64,000 nt of DNA from Bradyrhizobium sp. U87765 SZCCT0048 (GCF_018131225.1 NZ_JAFCMM010000005.1:248001-312000), one strand, 5' to 3'. Counted from the first letter of the stretch, positions 8,424 to 17,616 are shown. Made by a program: numbers and translations. The notes: generated from the sequence alone by a model not told the origin.

Positions 8424-9290
8424 ATGAGCGGACTGGATACGGTCATCGAAGGCGTGCTGCTCGGCGGCGTCTATGCGCTGTTCGCGCTGGGGCTGTCGCT
8501 GATCTTCGGCATCATGCGGCTGGTCAACCTCGCCCATGGCGATCTCGTGCTGCTTGCCGCCTATCTCGTGCTCAGCCTGACCACGGCATTCGGCCTGCCG
8601 CTCGCAGCGGCGACGCTGGTCGCTGTCGCGGCGATGTTCGTGCTCGGCTTCGCCCTGCAGCGCTTCGTGTTGCAGCGGGTGCTCGGCGACGACATCCTGC
8701 CGCCGCTGCTCGTCACCTTCGGCCTGTCGATCGTGATCCAGAACGGCCTGCTGCTGAGTTATGGCGCCGACAGCCGCCGGCTGCAGGCCGGGGCGTTCGA
8801 CGCGGCGTCCGTGACGCTCGCCCCCGGGCTGAGCGTCGGGCTCGCGCCGCTGATCGCCCTCGTCATCGCCATTGCCGCGGTGGTGCTGCTGCAGCTGGTG
8901 TTCTATCGCACATCGCTCGGCCGTGCCTTCCGCGCCACCGCCGACAATCCGGCCATCGCGCAACTGATGGGCGTCAATGAGCGCAGCGTCTATGCCATCG
9001 CTGTCGGGCTGTCGCTGGCGGTTTCGGTGATCGCGGCCATCGTGTTCGGCATCCGCGCCAACTTCGATCCTTCGATCGGGCCGGCGCGGCTGCTCTACGC
9101 GTTCGAGGCGGTGATCATCGGCGGCCTCGGCAGCCTGTGGGGCACGCTCGCCGGCGGCATCGTGCTGGGGCTGGCGCAGAGCGTCGGCGCGCGGCTCAAT
9201 CCGGAATGGCAGATCCTCGCCGGCCATCTCGCCTTCCTCGCGGTGCTGATGGTGCGGCCGCGCGGCCTGTTTCCCGCGAGGCGGCCATGA
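8424..9290 (+). CDS. Liv-type ABC transporter permease (LivH-like)
   Basis: A 288-residue inner-membrane permease with about eight hydrophobic segments. It opens with the LivH hallmark GVLLGGVYALFALGLSLIFG followed by MRLVNLAHGD, and near the C-terminus has EAVIIGGLGSLWGTLAGGI, the cytoplasmic coupling loop. I chose ATG 8424 because the family starts just before the first membrane helix and GAGGG lies upstream; the longer frame is unlikely. Its stop overlaps the next gene (ATGA at 9287-9290). Confidence 0.92.
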   Translation: MSGLDTVIEGVLLGGVYALFALGLSLIFGIMRLVNLAHGDLVLLAAYLVLSLTTAFGLPLAAATLVAVAAMFVLGFALQRFVLQRVLGDDILPPLLVTFGLSIVIQNGLLLSYGADSRRLQAGAFDAASVTLAPGLSVGLAPLIALVIAIAAVVLLQLVFYRTSLGRAFRATADNPAIAQLMGVNERSVYAIAVGLSLAVSVIAAIVFGIRANFDPSIGPARLLYAFEAVIIGGLGSLWGTLAGGIVLGLAQSVGARLNPEWQILAGHLAFLAVLMVRPRGLFPARRP

Positions 9291-10387
9291 CCGTGCACAG
9301 CGTCTCCGAGCGCGTGGCAGTGTCCACGGATGCGGCAGAGTGCAGCGACGCGCCGCTGTGGCAGGTCCGCGTCGGCACGCGGCTGTCGCGCATCGCCGCG
9401 ATCGCCGGCGTCGTGGTCGTCGTCGGCCTCGCCGTGCTGCCGACGGTTGCCTCGCGTAACCTCATCCAGGACCTGATCTTCGTCTTCACCATGCTGGCGC
9501 TGGCGCAGCTCTGGAACGCGCTCGCCGGGTGGGGCGGCCTCGTCTCGGTCGGCCAGCAGGCGTTCGTCGGCCTCGGCGGCTATGCGCTGTTCGGCGCGAT
9601 CGTCATCGCAGGCTGCGATCCGCTGCTCGCGGTGTTGCTCGCGGGCGTCGCCGCGGCGGTGGTTGCCGCCGTGCTCGGGCCGCTGCTGTTCCGCCTGGAG
9701 GGACCGTATTTTGCGATCGGCAGCTGGGTCGCGGCGGAGGCACTGCGGCTGGTCTGCGCCCAGGTCAAGTCGCTCGGCGGCGGCACCGGCATGTCGATCG
9801 CGCCGGCGGAGCTGTCGCAGATGGCCGGCCTCAAGGCGGTGCAGGCGCTGCTCGGCCTGCGCCCGGCGGCAGCGCGCGACGTTCTGGTGTACTGGCTGGC
9901 GCTCGTGCTCGCCGTCGCGATCACGCTCGGTCTCTACGTCTTCGTGCGCTCGCGCCTCGGGCTTGCGCTCGCCGCAAGCCGCGACAATGCCGCCGCGGCA
10001 CGCAGCGTCGGCGTGCGCACCGGCCGCATCCGCTATGGATTGTGGGTGGTGGTGGCGTTCGCCACCGGTATCGTCGGCGCGGTCGTCTACCTGCAGAAGG
10101 CGCGCATCTCGCCGGATGCCGCCTTCAGCGTTACCGACTGGACGGCCTATGTCATCTTCATCGTGGTGATCGGCGGCGTGCGCACCATCGAGGGGCCGAT
10201 GGTCGGTGTGCTGCTGCTGTGGGGGCTGCAGACCTACCTGTCGCAGTACGGCAGTCTCTATCTCGTGGTGCTGGGCACGCTGGCGATCCTGATCATGCTG
10301 TTCATGCCGCGCGGCGTCGGCGGCGAGGCGGCGCGGCGCTGGCAGCTCCGCCTGTTCCCGACGCAGCGCTGGCTGGAACGTCGCTGA
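9287..10387 (+). CDS. Liv-type ABC transporter permease (LivM-like)
   Basis: A 366-residue inner-membrane permease and partner of the preceding LivH-like protein. A polar ~35-residue leader precedes the first helix. Family landmarks are ALAQLWNALAGWGGLVSVGQ, RLEGPYFAIGSWV, the RDNAAAARSVGV segment and the late EGPMVGVLLLWGLQ helix. It completes a full importer (binding protein, two ATPases, two permeases) placed inside the hydroxyquinol operon. The order, with ATPases before permeases, differs from livJHMGF. Confidence 0.9.
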   Translation: MTVHSVSERVAVSTDAAECSDAPLWQVRVGTRLSRIAAIAGVVVVVGLAVLPTVASRNLIQDLIFVFTMLALAQLWNALAGWGGLVSVGQQAFVGLGGYALFGAIVIAGCDPLLAVLLAGVAAAVVAAVLGPLLFRLEGPYFAIGSWVAAEALRLVCAQVKSLGGGTGMSIAPAELSQMAGLKAVQALLGLRPAAARDVLVYWLALVLAVAITLGLYVFVRSRLGLALAASRDNAAAARSVGVRTGRIRYGLWVVVAFATGIVGAVVYLQKARISPDAAFSVTDWTAYVIFIVVIGGVRTIEGPMVGVLLLWGLQTYLSQYGSLYLVVLGTLAILIMLFMPRGVGGEAARRWQLRLFPTQRWLERR

Positions 10388-10455
10388 TTTCTCCGAGACG
10401 GACGCCGTGATTGCCGCTAAACGGTGGCGGACGGACCACAGGAGATCTTCGACCG

Positions 10456-11322
10456 ATGACCACGTTTCGACAGCTGGTGGCCAGCGAGCGGCCGCTGGTG
10501 CTGCCCGGCGCCCACGATGCCATCAGCGCGCGGCTGATCCAGCGCGCCGGCTTCAAGGCCTATTTCATCGGCGGCTTTCCGCTGGTCGGCGCGCGCTACG
10601 GCGTCCCGGATATCGGTCTTGTCGCGCTCGGTGAGATCGGCGCCGGCATCCGCGACACCATGGCCGGCTCCGACCTGCCGGTGCTGGTCGATGCCGACAA
10701 CGGCTATGGCGACGTCAAGACGGTGGTGCACGCCATCAACTTCTACGAGCGGCTCGGCGCGCAGGCGGTGTTCTTCGAGGACCAGGTGTCGCCCAAGCGC
10801 TGCGGCCACATCGCCGGCAAGCAGCTGTTGTCGAGCGCGCAGATGGAAGCCAACATCCGCGCTGCGGGCGAGAACCGCATCAACCGCGACACCTACATCA
10901 TCGCCCGCACTGACGCGCGCGAGGTCTATGGCCTCGACGAGGCGCTGCGCCGTGGCGAGCGCTACGCCCGCGCCGGCGCCGACGCGCTGTTCATCGAGGC
11001 GCCGACCAGCGTCGAGGAGATGGCGGTGATCGGCCGCACCTTCGACGTGCCGCAGCTCGCCAACATGCTGGAAGGCGGCCGCACGCCGCTGCTGCGTCCG
11101 GCGGAACTCGAGGACCTCGGCTTCCGCATCGTGATCTACGGCATCTCGGCGCTGATGCATGCGGTGCGCGCCATGCAGAACGTCTACCACAGCCTCGCCC
11201 GCGGCGACATCGGCTTCGCCGGCAAGGGCGTCGGCTTCGAGGACTACAAGTCGATCGTCGGCTTCGAACGGTGGGCGGAGATCGAGGCGCGGTACCAGCC
11301 GAAGGAGGGGGAGCGGAGCTGA
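10456..11322 (+). CDS. isocitrate lyase/PEP mutase superfamily enzyme
   Basis: A 288-residue TIM-barrel enzyme of the ICL/PEPM superfamily. This superfamily covers oxaloacetate decarboxylase, 2-methylisocitrate lyase, dimethylmalate lyase and carboxyphosphonoenolpyruvate mutase. Seen are LPGAHDAISARL, the metal-binding VDADNGYGD, FEDQVSPKRCGH and IARTDAREVYG motifs. ATG 10456 follows CAGGAG. It is the last gene of the importer cluster, 68 bp after the permease. The KRCGH loop matches the oxaloacetate/methylisocitrate branch, but I cannot name the substrate. A role in processing a C-C-cleaved carboxylic acid from the pathway is inference. Confidence 0.82.
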   Translation: MTTFRQLVASERPLVLPGAHDAISARLIQRAGFKAYFIGGFPLVGARYGVPDIGLVALGEIGAGIRDTMAGSDLPVLVDADNGYGDVKTVVHAINFYERLGAQAVFFEDQVSPKRCGHIAGKQLLSSAQMEANIRAAGENRINRDTYIIARTDAREVYGLDEALRRGERYARAGADALFIEAPTSVEEMAVIGRTFDVPQLANMLEGGRTPLLRPAELEDLGFRIVIYGISALMHAVRAMQNVYHSLARGDIGFAGKGVGFEDYKSIVGFERWAEIEARYQPKEGERS

Positions 11323-11390
11323 GGAGAGGCGTTCGGCGACACACCTTGCTGTTTGGCATGCATTGCGGGGGTCCATGTCGGATGCACCTT

Positions 11391-11512
11391 GGCCTCATGG
11401 TTCGAGACGCGGCCCTGCGGGCCGCTCCTCACCATGAGGAGGTTGAGCTCATCCTGGGGAGGTTCACCTCATCCTGAGGAGGCTGCATTGCAGCCGTCTC
11501 GAAGGATGAGGC
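11391..11512. repeat. palindromic intergenic repeat, family A (compound copy)
   Basis: Contains CTCATGGTTCGAGACGC and CTCACCATGAGGAGG, then a second half with CCTCATCCTGAGGAGGC and GTCTCGAAGGATGAGGC. Two related hairpins are joined head to tail. It occupies much of the otherwise gene-free stretch 11323-11682, in which I see no other feature. Confidence 0.7.
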
Positions 11513-11682
11513 CCGTGCGCCCGTTACTGCATCTTGCAGCGCGCGACACGGAATCTGCGCGCAGGCACCGGATGCGCAATTCCACGTAGTGACGGGCCCG
11601 CCGCAAATCAGCGAGAAGGAACGATCCGTTAACCGGATGCTCACCATGATGGGCGGGCCGGGCGAGCTGTGTGAGGAAACAC

Positions 11683-11838
11683 ATGGACGCGCAGAAGATG
11701 GCCGTCGAGGCCGTGGTGTCGTTGACCGGATGCGACCGCAAGGCGGCGTCCGATTGCATCATGAAGCTCTATCTGTCGGGGATCCATGATCCCAAGCGGC
11801 TGACGTTCCGCGCGCTGCGGATCGTGTCGGATCGCTGA
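11683..11838 (+). CDS. small hypothetical protein (51 residues)
   Basis: An ORF of 51 codons plus stop that starts ATGGACGCGCAG after GTGAGGAAAC, a plausible ribosome binding site. The product begins MDAQKMAVEAVVSLTGCDRK and ends FRALRIVSDR. It is predicted mostly helical, slightly basic, and has two cysteines. Third codon positions are strongly GC-biased like the surrounding genes, which supports real coding. I do not recognise a family. It stands alone between the isocitrate lyase-family gene and the meta-cleavage cluster, both on the same strand. Confidence 0.55.
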   Translation: MDAQKMAVEAVVSLTGCDRKAASDCIMKLYLSGIHDPKRLTFRALRIVSDR

Positions 11839-12075
11839 CGCCGGCTGTCGAAGCCGGCCTGACTGTTCGCAATCGCCGACCTGACCGTCGTGCGGCGCTC
11901 CGCGCCGCGCGATATCTCGTGCTTGCCGCATCGCGCGTATGACCGTGCGGCCGCGGGTCGTCGTTGCTCGCCGTCACAGCGTCGCCGTTGTCGTTGCCAT
12001 GGCCACCATCCCCGCCGGGCGGGCGCCGCGAGGGGCGTCCGCTATCTGTTTGATGTTGTTGTTCAATACCTGCAT

Positions 12076-12138
12076 TTATCATAATTATTATCAAAATATG
12101 ATAATCTGGTTGATCTGATATCTCCATTGTGCTGAATA
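12076..12138 (+). promoter_or_regulatory. AT-rich promoter/operator region of the meta-cleavage cluster
   Basis: In the 325-bp gap 11839-12163 the last ~100 bp turn sharply AT-rich. An inverted repeat TTATCATA (12076-12083) / TATGATAA (12097-12104) is followed by a candidate -35 TTGATC (12110-12115) and an extended -10 TGAATAAT (12133-12140). This is probably the regulated promoter for the five genes from 12164; the IclR protein encoded within the cluster is the likely binder. The first ~220 bp of the gap show nothing I can name. Confidence 0.45.
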
Positions 12139-12163
12139 ATGATAATCAGAATCATCAGACGGG

Positions 12164-13009
12164 ATGTCTTTCATGCCTCTCACAGCCCTGCAGGCGAGTG
12201 CCTACCTGCACCACCTTCATCTCCACAGCCCCGATCCGGAGCGGCTCGCGGCGTTCTATGCCCGGGCGATGGAGATGACCGCGCAGCGCGCCGACGGCGG
12301 CTTCCGCCTCGACGGTCCGTCGCGCCGCCTGCTGATCAGCGAGGGACCGGCGAAGCATCTCGCGCACGCGGCGTTCGCGGTGCGCGATGCCAAGGGGCTC
12401 GCCGGCCTGCGCGCCCATGCGGCCGGCAACGGCCTAGCGCCGCGTGATCTCGCTTCACCGCTGCTTTCGGACGCGTTCGAGGTCACCGATCCCGACGGCA
12501 ACGCCATCGTGTTCGGCCTCGCCACCGAAGCGCCCCATGCTGCCGACCGGCGGCTGCGCGGACCGCTGCAGCATCTCACGCTCGCGACGCGCGACGTCGG
12601 CGCGATCGAGGCGTTCTATGCCGGCAAGCTCGGCTTTGGCGTGTCCGATCGCGTCGTGCGCGAGGATGGCAAGGTGATGACCTGCTTCATGCGCGGCAAC
12701 CACGAGCACCACAACCTCGCGTGCTTCTACCAGGATCGCCAGGGCATCGATCATCACTCCTACGAGGCTGGCGAGTGGGGCACTCTGCGCGACTGGTGCG
12801 ACAACCTCGCGGCGCAAGACATTCAGCTGATGTGGGGCCCCGGCCGGCACGGCCCCGGCAACAACCTCTTCATCTTCATCGAGGATCCGGACGGCAACTG
12901 GATCGAGATCTCGGCCGAGCTCGAAGTGGTCCATGACCGTCCCGTCAAGCATTGGCCCCATGCGCCGCGGACGCTCAATCTCTGGGGCAACGCGATCATG
13001 CGGGCTTGA
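12164..13009 (+). CDS. type I extradiol ring-cleavage dioxygenase (vicinal oxygen chelate)
   Basis: A 281-residue two-domain VOC protein of the catechol 2,3-dioxygenase class. The N-terminal repeat (~12-120) lacks ligands, as is normal; the C-terminal repeat carries the Fe(II) triad: His ~137 (LQHLTLATRD), His ~198 (GIDHHSYEAGEW) and Glu ~248 (DGNWIEISAE). The ligands are intact, so it should be active. Start ATG 12164 (MSFMPL); ATG 12173 is an alternative. First gene of a cluster with a ring hydroxylase and an FAH-family hydrolase, so it cleaves the catecholic product of that hydroxylase. The substrate is unknown. Confidence 0.9.
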   Translation: MSFMPLTALQASAYLHHLHLHSPDPERLAAFYARAMEMTAQRADGGFRLDGPSRRLLISEGPAKHLAHAAFAVRDAKGLAGLRAHAAGNGLAPRDLASPLLSDAFEVTDPDGNAIVFGLATEAPHAADRRLRGPLQHLTLATRDVGAIEAFYAGKLGFGVSDRVVREDGKVMTCFMRGNHEHHNLACFYQDRQGIDHHSYEAGEWGTLRDWCDNLAAQDIQLMWGPGRHGPGNNLFIFIEDPDGNWIEISAELEVVHDRPVKHWPHAPRTLNLWGNAIMRA

Positions 13010-13021
13010 GGGGAGGGCGCG

Positions 13022-13882
13022 ATGCGGTTCGTTTCTTTTATTGCCGAAGGCCGTGCGAGCTACGGCATCGCCCATGACGGTGGCGTGTTCGATCTCGGCG
13101 TGCGCCTCGGCGCTGTGCTGCCGGATCTCAAGTCGCTGCTGGTCGCACGCGCGCTCGGCCTTGCGCCGGAACTGCCGCGGCCGACCACGGTCGACTACGC
13201 CGGCGGCCAGTTCGCCTACGCCCCGGTCATCTCCAACCCTGACAAGATCCTGTGCGTCGGCCTCAACTACGAGGAGCATCGCAAGGAAACGGGACGGCCG
13301 GAGGCGGCGTATCCCGCGATCTTCACCCGCTTTGCCGACACGCTGATCGGCCATGACCAGCCGCTGCTGCTGCCGCCGGTGTCCAGCGCGTTCGACTACG
13401 AGGGCGAGCTCGCGGTGGTGATCGGCAGGGCAGGCTTCCGCGTGCCGGAGGATCGCGCGCTGTCGCTCGTCGCCGGCTATGCCTGCTTCAACGATGCCAC
13501 GCTGCGCGACTGGCAGCGCCACACCCACCAGTTCACGCCAGGCAAGAACTTTCCCGGCACGGGCCCGTTCGGTCCGGAGCTGGTGACGCCGGACGAGATC
13601 GCCCGCCTCGACGACCAGCCGATCGTCACGCGGCTGAACGGCGCGGTGGTGCAGCAGGCGAGGCTCGGCGACATGATTTTCCCGATCGCCCGCGTCATCG
13701 CCTATCTCAGCGGCTTCACGCCGCTGCGCCCCGGCGACGTCATCGCCACCGGTACGCCCGGCGGCGTCGGCTTCAAGCGAGAGCCGCAGCTGTTCATGAC
13801 CGCGGGCGACCGCGTCGAGGTCGAAATCGGCGAGATCGGCCGTCTCGCCAACCCCGTCGCCCGCGAACCCGCCGGAGCCTGA
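13022..13882 (+). CDS. fumarylacetoacetate hydrolase (FAH)-family protein
   Basis: A 286-residue FAH-fold protein. The catalytic domain spans ~70-282 with ILCVGLNYEEH, the acidic metal ligands in FDYEGELAVVIGRAG, the GKNFPGTGPFGPELV loop and ATGTPGGVGF. Members act as hydratases, decarboxylases or C-C hydrolases on ring-cleavage products such as 2-hydroxyhepta-2,4-diene-1,7-dioate. Located 12 bp after the extradiol dioxygenase gene, it is the natural next step. The precise reaction is not readable from sequence. It ends 2 bp before the IclR gene. Confidence 0.88.
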   Translation: MRFVSFIAEGRASYGIAHDGGVFDLGVRLGAVLPDLKSLLVARALGLAPELPRPTTVDYAGGQFAYAPVISNPDKILCVGLNYEEHRKETGRPEAAYPAIFTRFADTLIGHDQPLLLPPVSSAFDYEGELAVVIGRAGFRVPEDRALSLVAGYACFNDATLRDWQRHTHQFTPGKNFPGTGPFGPELVTPDEIARLDDQPIVTRLNGAVVQQARLGDMIFPIARVIAYLSGFTPLRPGDVIATGTPGGVGFKREPQLFMTAGDRVEVEIGEIGRLANPVAREPAGA

Positions 13883-13884
13883 AG

Positions 13885-14664
13885 ATGTCGGGATTGAGCC
13901 GTTATGTCGACGTTCTCCGCCTGTTTGGCGAGAGCCGCAGCGAATGGACGGTGCCGGATATCTCCGAGGCGATGGGCGTGCCGGCGAGTACGGTCTACCG
14001 CACCGTGCGCGAACTGGTGGCCGAGAACTTCCTGGAGGCGTCGACCGAGGCGAACTATCGTCTCGGCCCGGCCTTCATCGAGTTCGACCGCCTGATCCGC
14101 CTGACCGATCCGCTGGCGGCGATCGGCACCTCGCTGCTGCGCGAGTGCGCGCTGCAGGCGCGCGTGCCCTGCGCCGCCGTGCTGGCGCGTCTCTACGGCG
14201 ACACCGTGATGTGCGTCGCCGACGCCACCACCAAGGATGCCGCGATCCCGACCAGCTACGAGCGTGGCCGGCCGCGTCCGCTGCTGCAGGGCGCGACCTC
14301 CAAGGTGATCCTGGCACAGCTGCCGACGCGCAAGCTGACGCGGTTGCTCGAAGGTCACGTGCCGCGCCGCAAGTTCGAGCCGACGACGGAGGAGCTGCGC
14401 GAGCAGCTCGCCGCCGTGCGCAAGCGCGGTTACTGCGTCACCCGCGGCGAGGTCGACAAGGGACTGATGGGCATCGCCGCGCCGGTGACGCTGCCCGAGC
14501 GCGGGCTGGTGGCGAGCCTCAGCGTCATCGTCGAGGCCGCTGCCGTCGACGACGCCGTCGAACGGCGGCTGGTGCTGCTGGTGGTGTCGACCGCGAGCCT
14601 GCTCACCGAGGAGCTCAAGCGGATCGCGGTGCCGGATGCCGCCGGCCGTCGCGCCGTGTCATGA
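13885..14664 (+). CDS. IclR-family transcriptional regulator
   Basis: A 259-residue regulator with an N-terminal winged helix (~1-65; VPDISEAMGVPASTVYRTVRE) and a C-terminal GAF-like effector domain (~80-250, with GATSKVILA and a late RGEVDKGLMGIAAP segment). It is embedded in the operon instead of divergent from it: 2 bp after the FAH-family gene and overlapping the hydroxylase start (ATGA at 14661-14664). It probably autoregulates the cluster through the AT-rich region upstream of 12164. Confidence 0.92.
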   Translation: MSGLSRYVDVLRLFGESRSEWTVPDISEAMGVPASTVYRTVRELVAENFLEASTEANYRLGPAFIEFDRLIRLTDPLAAIGTSLLRECALQARVPCAAVLARLYGDTVMCVADATTKDAAIPTSYERGRPRPLLQGATSKVILAQLPTRKLTRLLEGHVPRRKFEPTTEELREQLAAVRKRGYCVTRGEVDKGLMGIAAPVTLPERGLVASLSVIVEAAAVDDAVERRLVLLVVSTASLLTEELKRIAVPDAAGRRAVS

Positions 14665-16310
14665 CCGCGGCCTTCGATGTCGCCATCGTCGGCGCCGGGC
14701 CGACCGGGCTGACGCTCGCCAACGCGCTCGGACAGCAGGGCTTGCGCGTGGCGCTGATCGAGCGCAACACCACGACGGTGCGCGAGCCGCGCGCCGTTTC
14801 GATCGACGACGAGTCGCTGCGCACCATGCAGGCGATCGGCCTTGCCAATGAAGTGGTCGCCGACGTCGCGCTCGACTACGGTTCGCGCTACTTCACGGCC
14901 GCGGGGCGCTGCTTCGCCCGCGTCGAGCCGACGACCACGGACTACGGCTTTCCCAAGCGAAACGCCTTCACCCAGCCGAAGCTCGAGGCGACGCTGCGCA
15001 AAGGTCTCGATCGCTTCGCGTCGGTGCGGGCGCTGTTCGGCCATACCTGCGAGTCGGTGCGCGAGGACGGCGACGGCGTGCGCCTCGCGCTGCGCGATCC
15101 GGACGGCGCCGCGATAACGATCACTTCCTCCTATGTGGTCGGCGCCGACGGCGCGCGCAGCCTGCTGCGCAAGGAGATCGGGGCGACGCTCGGCGGCGCG
15201 ACCTATCGCCAGCGCTGGCTGATCGTCGACCTCGCCAGCACCCGCGAGCGGCTGCGCCAGACCCGCGTGGTCTGCAATCCGCACCGCCCGCTGATCACGC
15301 TGCCGGGGCCGGGCGGCATCCGCCGCTACGAGTTCATGCTGCATGATGGCGAGGACGAGGCGGTCGCCGACGATCCGGCGTTCGTGCACGCTCTTCTGGC
15401 GGCAAGCGGCCCCGACGCCGATGCGCCGATCGTGCGCAGCCAGGTCTACACGTTTCACGCCCGCATCGCCGACCGCTGGCGGCGCGGCCGCATCTTCCTC
15501 GCCGGCGATGCCGCGCACCTGTCGCCGCCATTTGCCGGGCAGGGCATGAACAGCGGCGTCCGCGACGCCCACAATCTCGCCTGGAAGCTCGCCGCGGTGC
15601 TGCGCGGGCAGCTTGGCGAAGGCGTGCTCGACAGCTACCAGGCGGAGCGCGAGCCCCATGCCCGCGCGCTGGTGCAGCTCGCCATCAACATGGGCCGGGT
15701 GATGATGCCGACCTCACCGCTGCAGGCGCGTCTCGTGCAGGGCGCATTTCGCGCTGCCGCGCTGGTGCCGGCGGTGCAGGCCTATTTCGCCGAGATGAAG
15801 CACAAGCCGAAGCCGTTCTATCGCACGGGTTTCCTGACGCCGTCGGCGGCGCCGCTGGTCGGCCGCATGCTGCCGCAGCCGCTGGTCGAGCGCGTCGACC
15901 GCAGCCGGGTACGGCTCGACGAGGTGCTGGGGGCTGGCTTTGCGCTCGTCGCCCATGGGCCGGATGCCGAGCGCGTGCTGGCGGAGATCGCGGCCGACGC
16001 TGCGCCGTTCGACAGCGCGCGGATTGCGGTGCTGCCGTCATGGCAGAATCCCGATCCGCTGCCGCCGGCAGCGGGCGCGTGCGTGGTGCGGGATGTCGCC
16101 GGGCTGCTGGCGAAGACGATGCCTGATAACGCGACCACGTTGCTGTTGGTGCGCCCGGACCGCTATGTCGCCGCCGGCGCGACTGGCGCCGCGATAAAGA
16201 CGTTCTCTACGACGTTGCGCGGGCTCGCCGCATCCGCAGGGCCGCCGCGCCCGCCGCATGCAGCCGCCAAGGCCGACCACACGACAGACGAGGTGATATC
16301 CCATGCTTGA
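14661..16310 (+). CDS. FAD-dependent aromatic hydroxylase, MhpA-like
   Basis: A 549-residue flavoprotein monooxygenase with FAD motif VAIVGAGPTGLTLANALG at the N-terminus, the VGADGARSLLRKEIG motif (~165) and the GDAAHLSPPFAGQGMNSG motif (~285). These are the hallmarks of 3-(3-hydroxyphenyl)propionate hydroxylase (MhpA) and relatives. It would ortho-hydroxylate a phenolic acid to a catechol, the substrate of the extradiol enzyme encoded at the start of the cluster. ATG 14661 overlaps the regulator's stop, and its own 3' end overlaps the next start by 8 bp. Confidence 0.9.
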   Translation: MTAAFDVAIVGAGPTGLTLANALGQQGLRVALIERNTTTVREPRAVSIDDESLRTMQAIGLANEVVADVALDYGSRYFTAAGRCFARVEPTTTDYGFPKRNAFTQPKLEATLRKGLDRFASVRALFGHTCESVREDGDGVRLALRDPDGAAITITSSYVVGADGARSLLRKEIGATLGGATYRQRWLIVDLASTRERLRQTRVVCNPHRPLITLPGPGGIRRYEFMLHDGEDEAVADDPAFVHALLAASGPDADAPIVRSQVYTFHARIADRWRRGRIFLAGDAAHLSPPFAGQGMNSGVRDAHNLAWKLAAVLRGQLGEGVLDSYQAEREPHARALVQLAINMGRVMMPTSPLQARLVQGAFRAAALVPAVQAYFAEMKHKPKPFYRTGFLTPSAAPLVGRMLPQPLVERVDRSRVRLDEVLGAGFALVAHGPDAERVLAEIAADAAPFDSARIAVLPSWQNPDPLPPAAGACVVRDVAGLLAKTMPDNATTLLLVRPDRYVAAGATGAAIKTFSTTLRGLAASAGPPRPPHAAAKADHTTDEVISHA

Positions 16311-17592
16311 ACCGCGCCGCATCGAAATCGCCGCGACGCCGCCACGGAGCCGCGTCATCGCGGCCGACCTCTGCGTCGTTGGCGCCGGCGCGGCGGGCGT
16401 CACGGCGGCGGTGGAGGCGGCGCGGCAGGGCTTGCGCGTCTGTCTGATCGACGGCCTGCCGCAGATCGGCGGCCAGTCGGTCAACGGCCTGATCGGCACG
16501 CTGTGCGGCTTCTATTCCACGGGCGATGCGCCGTACCAGCTAACCTACGGCTTTGCGTCCGACGTGCTCGCCGACCTGCGGCAGGCCGGTGCGATCTCGC
16601 ATCGTCCGGGCCGCCGCAGCTATGTCGCGCTCTACGACGAGGCAGAGCTGGCGGCGATCTATGCCCGGCATCTCGTGCGCGCCGGCGTCGAGGTGGTGCT
16701 GGGCGCCGTGCTGACGGAGGTGACGCGCGAGGGCGATCGTATCGGCGCGTTGCTGGCCCAGACCCGCTACGGCCCGGTATCGGTGACTGCGACGACCTAT
16801 GTCGATGCCAGCGGCGATGCGGTGGTCGCTGCGCTCGCCGGCCTGCCGTTGCAGCAACCGGACGTGCCGGTCTACGGCACGACCATGTTCTCGGTCGCCG
16901 GCGTGCGCACGCCGGTGCCTCTGCGCGCCGCGATCATCGCGCGGCTGGAGCAGGTGGCGGAGGCTTATGGCCTCACCCGCAAGGACGGTTTCGTGTTCGC
17001 GTTCCCGGCGCGCGACCTCTGTCTCGTCAACCTCACCCACTACGACACGCCGCTCGACGCAGTGGCGATGACGGCGCGGGCGCTCGACGCCCACCACACC
17101 ATCGCCCGCGTCATGGATTTCCTGCGCGGCGAATTTCCCGACGCCTTCGGCGCGGCGCGGGTGCAGTCGGTCGGCCAGCCCGGCGTACGGCAGACGCGCG
17201 GCATCGTCGCGCAACGCTGCCTGACCACGGCGGAGGTGCGCGCCGGCATCCGTCCCGACGACGCCGTCGGACGCTGCGCCTGGCCGATCGAATTCCACGG
17301 CAGCGCCGAGGGCGTGCACTGGGAAGAATTTCCCGACGGCCATCTGACCTGGATTCCGCTGTCGGCAATGATCGCGCGCGACGTGCGCAACCTCGTCGCC
17401 GCCGGGCGCTGCATCGATGCGGAGCCATTTGCGCTCGGCGCGGTGCGGGTGATCGGGCCCTGTATGGCGATGGGCGCAGCGGCGGCTGCCGCGGCGCGTC
17501 TCGCGAACGGCGATCTTCATGCCGTCACGCCGGGAAACGTGCAGGCGATCGTCGCCGACAACCTGCAGCGCACGGATCCGGCGATCGTCTAG
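16303..17592 (+). CDS. FAD-dependent oxidoreductase (FAD_oxidored family)
   Basis: A 429-residue flavoprotein with the dinucleotide motif LCVVGAGAAGVTAAVEAARQ (~24-43), the GGQSVNGLIG segment, a middle YVDASGDAVVAALAG motif and a C-terminal RCIDAEPFALGAVRVIGPCMAMG segment. This matches the FAD_oxidored (PF12831-like) group of poorly characterised dehydrogenases. It overlaps the hydroxylase gene by 8 bp and is the last gene of the meta-cleavage operon. A second family member is encoded at 24875. Its role in aromatic breakdown is not established; oxidation of a side chain or ring substituent is a guess. Confidence 0.78.
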   Translation: MLEPRRIEIAATPPRSRVIAADLCVVGAGAAGVTAAVEAARQGLRVCLIDGLPQIGGQSVNGLIGTLCGFYSTGDAPYQLTYGFASDVLADLRQAGAISHRPGRRSYVALYDEAELAAIYARHLVRAGVEVVLGAVLTEVTREGDRIGALLAQTRYGPVSVTATTYVDASGDAVVAALAGLPLQQPDVPVYGTTMFSVAGVRTPVPLRAAIIARLEQVAEAYGLTRKDGFVFAFPARDLCLVNLTHYDTPLDAVAMTARALDAHHTIARVMDFLRGEFPDAFGAARVQSVGQPGVRQTRGIVAQRCLTTAEVRAGIRPDDAVGRCAWPIEFHGSAEGVHWEEFPDGHLTWIPLSAMIARDVRNLVAAGRCIDAEPFALGAVRVIGPCMAMGAAAAAAARLANGDLHAVTPGNVQAIVADNLQRTDPAIV

Positions 17593-17616
17593 CCTCGGGC
17601 GCCAGCCATACCGACT

